Assembly: GCA_045530725.1 (NCBI GenBank)
Contig: JAZSCT010000011.1
Coordinates: 1-35,112, forward strand
Length of the DNA: 35,112 nt
From: SIG435 sp045530725
GTDB taxonomy: Bacteria; Bacillota; Clostridia; UMGS1810
Direction: 5' to 3'
Shown here: positions 1 through 6,336 of the stretch, in pieces
Position numbering within the stretch: position 1 is the stretch's first letter
Layout of the letters: each line of letters starts with the position of its first letter
Notes under the pieces: generated by a model
Told to the model about the DNA's origin: nothing
The model's database searches: none
The model's input: only the letters and a program-made list of their open reading frames with translations
Position numbers and translations under genes: made by a program

Positions 1-99
1 GCAAAGCAAGAAATATTAAGCTACATATATTTGTATTACAATTCAGAGCGATTACATTCAGGAATAGGTTACAAGACACCTAATTCTGTTTGGATGTAA
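1..99 (+). CDS. IS3-type transposase (OrfB), C-terminal fragment
   Basis: An open frame enters from the left edge and stops at TAA 97-99. It encodes 32 residues containing YNSERLHSGIGYKTP, the typical C-terminal end of IS3-family OrfB DDE integrase-core transposases, which usually end with YN..R.H..LGY.TP. Only the tail is in the window, so the catalytic DDE residues and integrity of the element cannot be judged. The non-coding stretch that follows (to about 145) would contain the right end of the insertion sequence, but without the left end the terminal inverted repeat cannot be defined. The family call is fairly safe; the exact IS is unknown. Confidence 0.75.
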   Translation, partial: AKQEILSYIYLYYNSERLHSGIGYKTPNSVWM

Positions 100-211
100 A
101 AATTCACTCTTTTATTTGTCCGAAATACTTGACAAGTTTCAGTCAGAATTAATCCCATCAGTACAAACCTGATTATAAATGGAGTAAATTTGTTATGGAT
201 AGTCCGTTCAC

Positions 212-245
212 AAAAAAATCACTTGCTTAAAGCAAGTGATTTTTT
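212..245 (-). terminator. Bidirectional rho-independent terminator after the symporter
   Basis: A 10-bp perfect stem (218-227 with 231-240) has a 3-nt loop. It is flanked by an A-run on the left and a T-run on the right, so it can work on either strand. It lies just beyond the stop codon of the minus-strand symporter gene and also faces the transposase remnant. Confidence 0.85.
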
Positions 246-258
246 CAATTGCAATCAA

Positions 259-1779
259 TTATTTTTCTTTACTGTATTCTGCCTCTATTTCAGGAAATGC
301 TGAAAGCATAGGTTTCACATCTTTGCCCTTAAGATTTCTATCTACATAGTTCCTTGTAATCTTCATTACAAGGCCTGAAAGAACTATAACAGCAATAAGG
401 TTAGGAATCATCATAAGTCCGTTGAATGTATCGGAGATATCCCAGGCAAGTGAAGATGTAAGGATAGCACCAAGCATAATTGTGATAAGATGGATTACCT
501 TATACACCTTGATAGACTTAGCACCGAAAAGGTATTCCCATGCCTTTGAACCGTAGTGATCCCATCCGAGCACAGTAGTAAAAGCGAAGAGCAAAATAGC
601 GATTGCTACAAATTTTGATCCGATATTTCCCCAGCTGAATACTGTATTGAATGCTTCTGCAACGATTGTTGCATCGTTTGTATATGTACCCATCGGAGCA
701 TAGAGATCAGCATATACACCTGATGTAAGAACTACAAGTGCTGTTATTGTACATACTACCATTGTATCAGCAAATACTTCGAAGATACCCCACATACCCT
801 GTTTTACAGGTTCTTTGATATTTGTATTTGAGTGTACCATTACAGAAGAACCAAGACCTGCTTCGTTGGAGAATACTCCACGCTTAAAGCCCTGTACCAT
901 AACAGTCTTGATCATAGCACCTGTCGCACCACCTGCTACAGCAACAGGAGAGAATGCAGTCTTGAATATTGCACCGAATGCAGGAATGATCATATCATAG
1001 TTGATACCGATGATTACAAGGCTTCCTGCTACAAAAATAACTACCATAAATGGCACTATCTTTTCTGCAAAAGATGCGATTCTCTGAAGACCGCCAAGTG
1101 TAATAAGAGCAGCAATTACCACAAGGATAACACCGAGAATTACAGAATAAAGACTTACACCAAATGGTGTAGGGATGTTTGCAAGTGCTTCAATCCTGAA
1201 AGCAGATTCAAGATTTACAACGATTTTGTTTATCTGACCCATTGCACCGATACCAAATGATGCAAGAAGTGTGAATATTGAGAAAAGTACAGCGAGAACT
1301 TTACCGATAGTTTTGCAACCTTTCTTTGAGCCAAGACCTTCTGCAAGATAATACATTGCACCGCCTGCCCATTCGCCGTTTGCATTTCTTCTTCTGTAGT
1401 ACATACCGAGTACATTTTCTGAATAGTTTGTCATCATTCCGAAGAATGCTGCAACCCACATCCAGAATACCGCACCGGGACCACCGATACAGATGGCAGC
1501 AGCAACACCGGCGATATTACCAACGCCGATTGTAGCAGCAAGTGCTGTACAAAGTGCCTGGAATGGTGAGATAGAACCTTTGTCCTTTGAATGTTCGATT
1601 ACATCCTTATGAAACATACTTCCTACTGTTTCTTTCCACCAGTGACCGATTTTTGTCACCTGAAACACCTTTGTAAGAAGTGTCATAAGAACACCTGTGC
1701 CTATAAGAAGTACCAACGCGGGGATACCCCAGATAAAACTGTTTACATCATTATTGATGTTTGTAATAAATTCCAACAT
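259..1779 (-). CDS. Sodium:alanine/glycine symporter (AGCS family)
   Basis: A 506-residue polytopic membrane protein of the alanine or glycine:cation symporter family, which imports small neutral amino acids with Na+. The family core is clear: ATIGVGNIAGVAAAICIGGPG, followed by FWMWVAAFFGMMTNYSENVLG, then GGAMYYLAEGLG. The whole length is strongly hydrophobic with many membrane segments. I chose the ATG at 1779 because AGGAGG lies 7-8 nt upstream. A longer in-frame reading to 1845 would begin inside the terminator of the upstream riboswitch and has no ribosome binding site. The gene is alone in its transcription unit and is preceded by a glycine riboswitch, so glycine is the most likely physiological substrate, although alanine is possible. 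Family certain, substrate inferred. Confidence 0.93.
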   Translation of the reverse strand: MLEFITNINNDVNSFIWGIPALVLLIGTGVLMTLLTKVFQVTKIGHWWKETVGSMFHKDVIEHSKDKGSISPFQALCTALAATIGVGNIAGVAAAICIGGPGAVFWMWVAAFFGMMTNYSENVLGMYYRRRNANGEWAGGAMYYLAEGLGSKKGCKTIGKVLAVLFSIFTLLASFGIGAMGQINKIVVNLESAFRIEALANIPTPFGVSLYSVILGVILVVIAALITLGGLQRIASFAEKIVPFMVVIFVAGSLVIIGINYDMIIPAFGAIFKTAFSPVAVAGGATGAMIKTVMVQGFKRGVFSNEAGLGSSVMVHSNTNIKEPVKQGMWGIFEVFADTMVVCTITALVVLTSGVYADLYAPMGTYTNDATIVAEAFNTVFSWGNIGSKFVAIAILLFAFTTVLGWDHYGSKAWEYLFGAKSIKVYKVIHLITIMLGAILTSSLAWDISDTFNGLMMIPNLIAVIVLSGLVMKITRNYVDRNLKGKDVKPMLSAFPEIEAEYSKEK

Positions 1780-1843
1780 TTTATAACCTCCTTTATAATG
1801 TTCTTTGGAAAGGCTAATTATATTCTTTTGCCCAAATCTAAGC

Positions 1844-1872
1844 AAAAAAATAGAGTGTCTTTAAGGACACTC
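1844..1872 (-). terminator. Expression-platform terminator of the glycine riboswitch
   Basis: On the minus strand a 7-bp GC-containing stem (1866-1872 with 1853-1859, extended by wobble pairs) is followed by a run of seven T. It lies between the aptamer and the symporter start, where an intrinsic terminator controlled by ligand binding is expected. In known gcvT-type riboswitches glycine favours read-through; that sense is inferred here. Confidence 0.8.
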
Positions 1873-1875
1873 GAG

Positions 1876-2022
1876 GGAATTTAACATATTCGTTAAACTG
1901 CTCTGTCCTTTTGCCTGAGAGATCATAAGGAATTTATTTCCTTACTTACACCTTCGGCGCCCTTTTATTTATTAGGTACTCTCCAGAGATCGGTCCTAAA
2001 AATGTCTTAAATCAGACCGATA
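1876..2022 (-). promoter_or_regulatory. Glycine riboswitch (single aptamer with upstream ghost-aptamer stem)
   Basis: Read on the minus strand, the leader contains the conserved glycine-aptamer blocks in order: GGAGAGTACC, then GCGCCGAAGG, then CTCTCAGGCAAAAGGACAGAG-like sequence ending near 1901. Only one complete aptamer is present. Upstream is an extra stem (1989-1995 with 2015-2021, ATCGGTC/GACCGAT), matching the partial ghost aptamer described for singlet glycine riboswitches that control transport genes. A stem near 1881-1896 (TTTAAC/GTTAAA) could take part in switching. The terminator and AGCS symporter gene follow directly. The aptamer call is strong; the ghost interpretation is inferred. 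Confidence 0.93.
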
Positions 2023-2027
2023 GTGAG

Positions 2028-2056
2028 ATTATAGCACAGTTGACTGCAAAATACAA
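2028..2056 (-). promoter_or_regulatory. Promoter of the riboswitch-symporter unit
   Basis: TTGTAT (-35) and TATAAT (-10), separated by 17 bp, read on the minus strand. Transcription would begin a few bases before the riboswitch's first stem. Confidence 0.75.
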
Positions 2057-2084
2057 CAGTTTTTCATATATTTTTTACTTATCC

Positions 2085-2113
2085 TTGTATTTTTTGATAA
2101 AATGATTTATAAT
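2085..2113 (+). promoter_or_regulatory. Promoter of trmB-pyrR
   Basis: TTGTAT and TATAAT with a 17-bp spacer, about 36 bp before the trmB start. It diverges from the riboswitch promoter, with about 28 bp between the two -35 boxes. Confidence 0.7.
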
Positions 2114-2148
2114 TACTGTATATTATTTAATTTAAGGATGTATCAGTT

Positions 2149-2790
2149 ATGAGAATGAGAAGAAAGAAACACAGAGAAGAAAGGCTTGAAGCCTGCAGCG
2201 AATTTTTTATAGAAAATCTTTCTGACTATAGTGACAACTTGCGAAAGATATTTCCAAATGACAATCCTCTCCATATAGAAATCGGTTGCGGTAAGGGCGG
2301 ATTCACTGTAGAAATGGCTAGAAGAAACCCAGAAGTCAACTTCCTGGCTATAGAAAGAAACCTTGATGTGCTTGTAATAGCATCAGAGAAGGTGAAGGAA
2401 GCAGGGGTGACCAATGTGAGATTTGCACCGGGAGATGCGGCAAAACTTGCTGAATTTCCTGAATATCCCCATTGTGACAGACTCTACATCAATTTCTGCG
2501 ACCCATGGAAGAAATCCCGTCACGCAAAGAGACGTCTTACCCATGAAAATTTTCTTAATATATGGGAAAGACTTCTTTCTGATGAAGGAGAGATTCATTT
2601 CAAAACAGACAATATGAAACTCTTTGAGTTTTCTCTCAATTCATTTTGTGCTTACGGTATGAAACTTAAAAATATCTCCCTTGATCTTCACAATTCTGAC
2701 TTCGAGGGAAATGTAATGACTGAGTATGAGAGACTTTTCTTGGAAAAAGGTCAACCCATATACAGACTCGAGGCAAAGAAAAACCGTTAG
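2149..2790 (+). CDS. trmB: tRNA (guanine-46-N7)-methyltransferase
   Basis: A 213-residue SAM-dependent enzyme that forms m7G46 in the variable loop of tRNAs. The SAM-binding motif IEIGCGKGGFTVEMA is at residues 43-57. The TrmB hallmark NFCDPWKKSRHAKRRL follows around residues 118-133, and an acidic motif (FKTDN) comes after it. Length is normal for Firmicute TrmB. The start has a modest AAGGATG ribosome binding site 8-9 nt upstream. pyrR begins 10 nt after the stop, so the two are almost certainly co-transcribed from the promoter at 2085-2113 and end at the terminator near 3404. Confidence 0.95.
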   Translation: MRMRRKKHREERLEACSEFFIENLSDYSDNLRKIFPNDNPLHIEIGCGKGGFTVEMARRNPEVNFLAIERNLDVLVIASEKVKEAGVTNVRFAPGDAAKLAEFPEYPHCDRLYINFCDPWKKSRHAKRRLTHENFLNIWERLLSDEGEIHFKTDNMKLFEFSLNSFCAYGMKLKNISLDLHNSDFEGNVMTEYERLFLEKGQPIYRLEAKKNR

Positions 2791-2800
2791 GAGAAGGGTT

Positions 2801-3334
2801 ATGGAGTTTAAAACTGCTTTATTTGACGAAAATATGATGATGAGGGTAATCCGTAGAATCTCTCACGAAATCATCGAAAAGAACGAAAATGTAAATGATA
2901 TCTGCCTTGTAGGCATCAAGACACGAGGTGTGCCTATTGCAAAGAGGATTTCCGATTGCATATACAATATAGAGAATGTCCGTCCACCTGTAGGTACCCT
3001 TGACATCTCACAGCACAGAGACGATATAGACAAGGATTCGGGGAACAAAACTGCACTTTCTGATATAGATTTCCCCATTACTGACAAAAATGTTATTCTT
3101 GTAGATGATGTGTTTCACACAGGAAGAACGGTAAGAGCCGCACTTGATGCAATAATCACTTTTGGCAGACCGGCGAAGATACAACTTGCGGCAATTGTAG
3201 ATAGAGGGCATAGAGAACTGCCTATAAGGGCGGATTTCGTAGGGAAGAATGTGCCTACTTCCAAGACGGAAGTGATAAGGGTTTCAATAAAAGAAATCGA
3301 CGGGAAAGATATCATAGAACTCTTCGAAATATAA
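2801..3334 (+). CDS. pyrR: Bifunctional pyr regulator / uracil phosphoribosyltransferase
   Basis: 177 residues, the standard size of PyrR. The PRPP-binding loop NVILVDDVFHTGRTVRAALD is at about residues 97-116. The N-terminal MRVIRRISHEIIE and the VGIKTRGVPIAKRI segment are also typical. PyrR senses UMP/UTP and attenuates pyrimidine operons by binding pyr mRNA; it also converts uracil plus PRPP to UMP. Start chosen at ATG 2801, preceded by AGGAGAAGG; an earlier in-frame ATG at 2726 lies inside trmB. No pyr biosynthetic gene, uracil permease or PyrR-binding attenuator is visible next to it, so this copy would act in trans or mainly as a salvage enzyme. Confidence 0.94.
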   Translation: MEFKTALFDENMMMRVIRRISHEIIEKNENVNDICLVGIKTRGVPIAKRISDCIYNIENVRPPVGTLDISQHRDDIDKDSGNKTALSDIDFPITDKNVILVDDVFHTGRTVRAALDAIITFGRPAKIQLAAIVDRGHRELPIRADFVGKNVPTSKTEVIRVSIKEIDGKDIIELFEI

Positions 3335-3403
3335 TGGGTTTGAAATGTAAAAATTCCTCATACCGCAAAAGTGCGGGAATAAAATTATAATGTCTTCAAT
3401 GTA

Positions 3404-3434
3404 GAAAAACATCTTCAACGATGTTTTTCTTTGT
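3404..3434 (+). terminator. Terminator of trmB-pyrR
   Basis: A 10-bp perfect stem (3404-3413 with 3420-3429), a 6-nt loop and a T-rich tail, about 70 nt after the pyrR stop. A smaller hairpin (CCGCA/TGCGG) lies at 3363-3375. Confidence 0.85.
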
Positions 3435-3480
3435 TTTTGTGCACTTTTGCTTTGAACAAACATTAATTTTCGCAAATTCA

Positions 3481-3645
3481 AAAGGGCTTCCCCTTGAGGG
3501 GAGGCTCCGTCCAAGACGGTGGTGAGGTGTAGGATTTCAAAGAAATCCATCCCCTGAACCTCTTCTCTTTACGCCTTTTCAAGGCTACACCTCATCCGGC
3601 TTTTGCTCCGGCAAAACCCACCTTCCCCTCAAGGGGAAGGCTTTC
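3481..3645. repeat. Palindromic repeat element, copy A1 (downstream side of DUF559 gene 1)
   Basis: About 165 bp whose two ends are inverted copies of one another (3481-3502 against 3623-3644, around CTTCCCCTTGAGGGG). The interior is packed with stems: CCGTC/GACGG, GGATTTC/GAAATCC, GCCTT/AAGGC, CCGG/CCGG, and a long-range GAGGTGTAG/CTACACCTC pair. No reading frame fits it. It ends 3 nt from the stop codon of the DUF559 gene. A near-identical copy lies at 4082-4205. Confidence 0.85.
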
Positions 3646-3647
3646 AT

Positions 3648-4004
3648 TTACTTTTGTCCAAATATATTGAAATAAATGTCATCGCACACATTTTTGAACT
3701 CTTTATTTATCTGTAGATTGGAGTATCTTAACACTTTTATCCCATTTTTCTTGAAAAACTCATCTCTTTGTGCATCTTTTCTTAGCCCATCATCACTATA
3801 ATGTTGCTCTCCATCCAACTCTATAACAATTTTCGCACTTGCTATGTAAAAATCAACCACGTATCCGTCAAATACTTTTTGCCTGTTTACATTTACTGGC
3901 AATGTTTTCAGAAAATCATACCATAAATGCCTTTCTTCCTTTGTCATATTTCTTCTTAATACTTTGGATACAGAAGTTAACTTACCATTATACATATTAT
4001 TCAT
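3648..4004 (-). CDS. DUF559-family small endonuclease-like protein, copy 1
   Basis: 118 residues of the DUF559 family, which has the PD-(D/E)XK nuclease fold and is related to very-short-patch-repair (Vsr) nucleases. The N-terminal RRNMTKEERHLWYDFLK and the core VVDFYIASAKIVIELDGEQHY (about residues 49-69) are diagnostic. D51, E62 and D64 are candidate metal ligands. I start at ATG 4004, with AAAGAGG about 10 nt upstream, rather than at an in-frame TTG at 4025. The paralogue at 12945-13301 is clearly similar along its whole length. Both genes lie between palindromic repeats and have no functional neighbour. Nuclease activity is inferred from the fold family, and the biological role is unknown. 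Confidence 0.82.
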   Translation of the reverse strand: MNNMYNGKLTSVSKVLRRNMTKEERHLWYDFLKTLPVNVNRQKVFDGYVVDFYIASAKIVIELDGEQHYSDDGLRKDAQRDEFFKKNGIKVLRYSNLQINKEFKNVCDDIYFNIFGQK

Positions 4005-4081
4005 AGTCTTTCTATCCTCTTTCAACTTGAATCTTTATTTATGCTTTCTCGCAAATACCGTCGGGTGTGTACAAAGCATCC

Positions 4082-4205
4082 AAGGCTTCCCCTTGAGGGG
4101 AGGCTCCGTCGAAGACGGTGGTGAGGTGTAGGATTTCAGAGAAATCCGTCCCCTGAACCTCTTCTCTTTACGCCTTTTCAAGGCTAGACCTCATCCGGCT
4201 TTTAG
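4082..4205. repeat. Palindromic repeat element, copy A2 (upstream side of DUF559 gene 1)
   Basis: Same orientation as A1 and nearly identical over about 120 bp; I count about five substitutions. It lacks the last 40 bp, so the closing CCCCTCAAGGGG arm is absent. It starts 77 nt upstream of the DUF559 start codon. Confidence 0.85.
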
Positions 4206-4254
4206 TTACTTATGCTTTATGGACATAAAACAGATTATCCTTCGTCATCCATAC

Positions 4255-4370
4255 AAAATCAGAGAATCTCTATAAGATGTTTCCACTCCACTTCGTTTCG
4301 CTCAACATAACGAATAGTGGCTTAAACTGTCATTCTGAATGAGCGTAGTCGAAGGATCTCACAAAGTATT
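4255..4370. repeat. Dispersed inverted-repeat element (GTCATTCTGA / TCGAAGGATCTC type)
   Basis: A non-coding stretch with partly complementary arms (AGAGAATCTC, CTTCGTTTCGCTCAACAT, then GTCATTCTGAATGAGCG and TAGTCGAAGGATCTC). Related sequence recurs at 11799-11889. Repeats of this composition are common between genes in anaerobic Firmicutes. With A2 it fills the gap downstream of the DMT transporter gene; no terminator is obvious there. Confidence 0.6.
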
Positions 4371-4395
4371 TATAGTTACCTGAACAGTCTAAATG

Positions 4396-5250
4396 TTACA
4401 ACACCGACACCCATATACCCATAAGTATAATACTTGCACACATAACTCTGTATAGTATATTCTTTTCCTTAAACATAAGCCTTCCGCAAAGGATAGACAC
4501 AAATACCGCAGACCGTTTGATAAGAGTGATTGCCACAACTGTACTCTGAGGATTTGCATTTGCTTCAAAAAGTGCCCTGTCACCAAGCACAAGAAGAATT
4601 GCCATAATGGGGATGTATGGATTTCTGATAAGTGTTTTCAGGGAGATTTTTGTTCTCGTCACCACAATATATATCCCGTATAACAGTACCATATACAGCA
4701 TAAAATAAAACTGCAACTGACTTGCTGTCACATATCTGATGACCACCTTATCGATAACACCTGATGTGGAATTAAAAAGAGTACCCATAAGTGAAAGAAT
4801 GACGAATTTCAGTCTGATTCCCTCATCATTTTGTGTGTCAGTTGCTTTTTTGAGATTCAGAAGAATCAATCCCATAAGCACCATTACAAGACCTGCTCCC
4901 TGAAAAGGCGAAAATGGTTCTGAAAGAACTGTGATACCTATAATGGTAGAGAATATCATTCCCGAAGTATCCATTACTCCCGAAAAACTTACAGGGAGTT
5001 TTTTTATAGCAGAGAAATTGCATATCCAGGCAAGAAATACACAGAGGGATTTGAGAAATATTATCCCCTGATAGCCTATACTTACTCCACCCACATTTTC
5101 CGATGCAGGAAGTACAAACACGAAACTAATCAATGTATAAAAAAATAACACCTCAAAGGTGGAATTTTTCATAAGGGCTTTCTTTTTGATACTGTCTCTT
5201 ATTCCCCTGAAAACTGCGTATATGATTACAAGAAATATCCAACTGTTCAT
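4396..5250 (-). CDS. DMT-superfamily (EamA-type) transporter
   Basis: 284 residues with about ten hydrophobic segments arranged as two similar halves, as in EamA-domain permeases of the drug/metabolite transporter superfamily. Features include the basic RDSIKKKALMK after helix 1, the internal VMDTSGMIFSTIIGITVLSEPFSPFQGAGLVMVLMG-type segment typical of the first EamA repeat, and a matching second-half region VVAITLIKRSAVFVSILCGRLMFKEKN. ATG 5250 is preferred: AAAGG lies upstream and the promoter at 5284-5312 would start transcription around 5277, exactly where the longer reading would begin. Substrate unknown; family members export or import metabolites. It diverges from pgeF. Confidence 0.85.
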   Translation of the reverse strand: MNSWIFLVIIYAVFRGIRDSIKKKALMKNSTFEVLFFYTLISFVFVLPASENVGGVSIGYQGIIFLKSLCVFLAWICNFSAIKKLPVSFSGVMDTSGMIFSTIIGITVLSEPFSPFQGAGLVMVLMGLILLNLKKATDTQNDEGIRLKFVILSLMGTLFNSTSGVIDKVVIRYVTASQLQFYFMLYMVLLYGIYIVVTRTKISLKTLIRNPYIPIMAILLVLGDRALFEANANPQSTVVAITLIKRSAVFVSILCGRLMFKEKNILYRVMCASIILMGIWVSVL

Positions 5251-5283
5251 TATTATCTGCCTTTCATCTTTTGTCATCGATAT

Positions 5284-5312
5284 ATATTAACATATGGATA
5301 AATAATTGTCAA
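5284..5312 (-). promoter_or_regulatory. Promoter of the DMT transporter gene
   Basis: Consensus TTGACA, 17-bp spacer, TAATAT, read on the minus strand. The predicted start near 5277 gives a leader of about 27 nt to ATG 5250. Confidence 0.8.
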
Positions 5313-5319
5313 ACCACTC

Positions 5320-5369
5320 CAAAACTTACCAAAAGCACCAAAAGGGACGGTCCCTTTTGGTAAGTTTTG
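5320..5369. repeat. Large perfect palindrome between divergent promoters
   Basis: Outer 11-bp arms (5320-5330 with 5359-5369, CAAAACTTACC/GGTAAGTTTTG) enclose a second arm set, ACCAAAAGGGA/TCCCTTTTGGT. The left side carries two tandem ACCAAAAG units that can pair alternatively. It lies between the -35 boxes of the two divergent genes. Possibilities are an operator, a dispersed palindromic repeat or a transcription insulator. Confidence 0.75.
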
Positions 5370-5376
5370 AAATCAG

Positions 5377-5405
5377 TTGACACAGAAGGACATTTTAATT
5401 AAAAT
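5377..5405 (+). promoter_or_regulatory. Promoter of pgeF
   Basis: TTGACA, 17-bp spacer, TAAAAT, ending 19 bp before the pgeF start codon. Confidence 0.75.
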
Positions 5406-5424
5406 TATATCAGGATGTGATTAA

Positions 5425-6255
5425 ATGAAAAGCAACAATCTGAGAATTATAGAAAACAACGGCGTGAAATACATCGAATATCCGTTTTTTGACAAACTTG
5501 ATTTCGTAAATACAATCGGTTCTACAAGATACGGAGGAGTAAGTAATGGAAGAGATAATTCTTCTATGAATCTTGGCTTTGCTACAGTTGACGCTAAAGA
5601 AAATGTGTATAGAAATTATGAGATATTTGCCGATGCAGTCGGCATAAATTGTGACAACATAGTCACATCAAGTCAGTTTCACAACGATAATATACGGGTA
5701 TGCACCAAATCTGACGGGGGAAAAGGCATCACAAAGACAAGGGATTTCCAAGATATTGATGCACTTATTACAAATGAAAAAGGGCTTACTCTTACAGTAT
5801 TCAGCGCAGATTGTGTGCCTGTGTTATTTGCAGACAAGGTCTCACATTCAATCGGTGCGGCACATTGCGGATGGAGAGGGACTTTTAAATCCCTTGCAGC
5901 AAAAACAGCCCAAAAGATGATTGATGAATTCATCGCAGACAGAGATAATATCCACGTGACTATCGGCGTATCTATCAAGAAATGCTGTTATGAAGTTTCG
6001 CAAGAATTATATAACGACTTTATTGATAAATTCCCATATATCAACGATGGTAAGTGTGCAGAAATTATTAACAATAAATGCTATCTCGACTTGCCATTGA
6101 TAAACAAAAAAATCCTCATTGATTATGGTATCAAAGAGGAAAATATCTTTATAGCGGATATGTGTACCTGTTGCAATAAGGAACATCTCTTTTCTCACAG
6201 AGGTCAGGGCTCGGGACGGGGTATAATGGCGAGTATGATTACAATAGAGGAATAA
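5425..6255 (+). CDS. pgeF: Peptidoglycan editing factor / multicopper-oxidase-like PgeF family protein
   Basis: 276 residues of the YfiH/PgeF (formerly laccase-domain) family. The conserved metal-site residues are visible: H86 in SSQFHND, C130 in SADCVPVLFAD and H147 in AAHCGWRG. The C-terminal HLFSHRGQGSGRGIMA motif is also present. Family members have purine nucleoside phosphorylase or adenosine deaminase activity in some bacteria, and in E. coli PgeF prevents mis-incorporation of L-Ser into muropeptides. Which of these applies here cannot be told. An AGGATG ribosome binding site precedes ATG 5425. The gene is monocistronic, with its own promoter and terminator. Confidence 0.92.
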   Translation: MKSNNLRIIENNGVKYIEYPFFDKLDFVNTIGSTRYGGVSNGRDNSSMNLGFATVDAKENVYRNYEIFADAVGINCDNIVTSSQFHNDNIRVCTKSDGGKGITKTRDFQDIDALITNEKGLTLTVFSADCVPVLFADKVSHSIGAAHCGWRGTFKSLAAKTAQKMIDEFIADRDNIHVTIGVSIKKCCYEVSQELYNDFIDKFPYINDGKCAEIINNKCYLDLPLINKKILIDYGIKEENIFIADMCTCCNKEHLFSHRGQGSGRGIMASMITIEE

Positions 6256-6260
6256 CCAAC

Positions 6261-6296
6261 AAAACACCAAAAGGAACAATCCCTTTGGTGTTTTTT
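6261..6296 (+). terminator. Terminator of pgeF (works in both directions)
   Basis: An 11-bp stem (AAAACACCAAA/TTTGGTGTTTT), one mismatch, then two GC pairs and a 6-nt loop, followed by a T-run. The stem core repeats the ACCAAAAGG/CCCTTTGGT sequence of the palindrome upstream of the same gene. An A-run on the left would let it also terminate the minus-strand RAYT gene. Confidence 0.88.
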
Positions 6297-6310
6297 ATAC
6301 TATTTTTTTC

Positions 6311-6336
6311 GGGAGGGCGTGGAAACCCTCCCCTAC
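6311..6336 (-). repeat. REP palindrome, copy 1 (GTAG type)
   Basis: On the minus strand it reads GTAG followed by a palindrome with arms GGGAGGG/CCCTCCC (6311-6317 with 6326-6332) and an 8-nt loop. A GTAG at the hairpin base is the hallmark of REP sequences handled by RAYT transposases. The TAG of its GTAG is the stop codon of the neighbouring RAYT gene. Confidence 0.88.

Noticed and set aside
1780..1845. 22-residue N-terminal extension of the symporter
   Set aside because: It starts inside the riboswitch terminator T-run, has no ribosome binding site, and lies upstream of a perfect AGGAGG-ATG.
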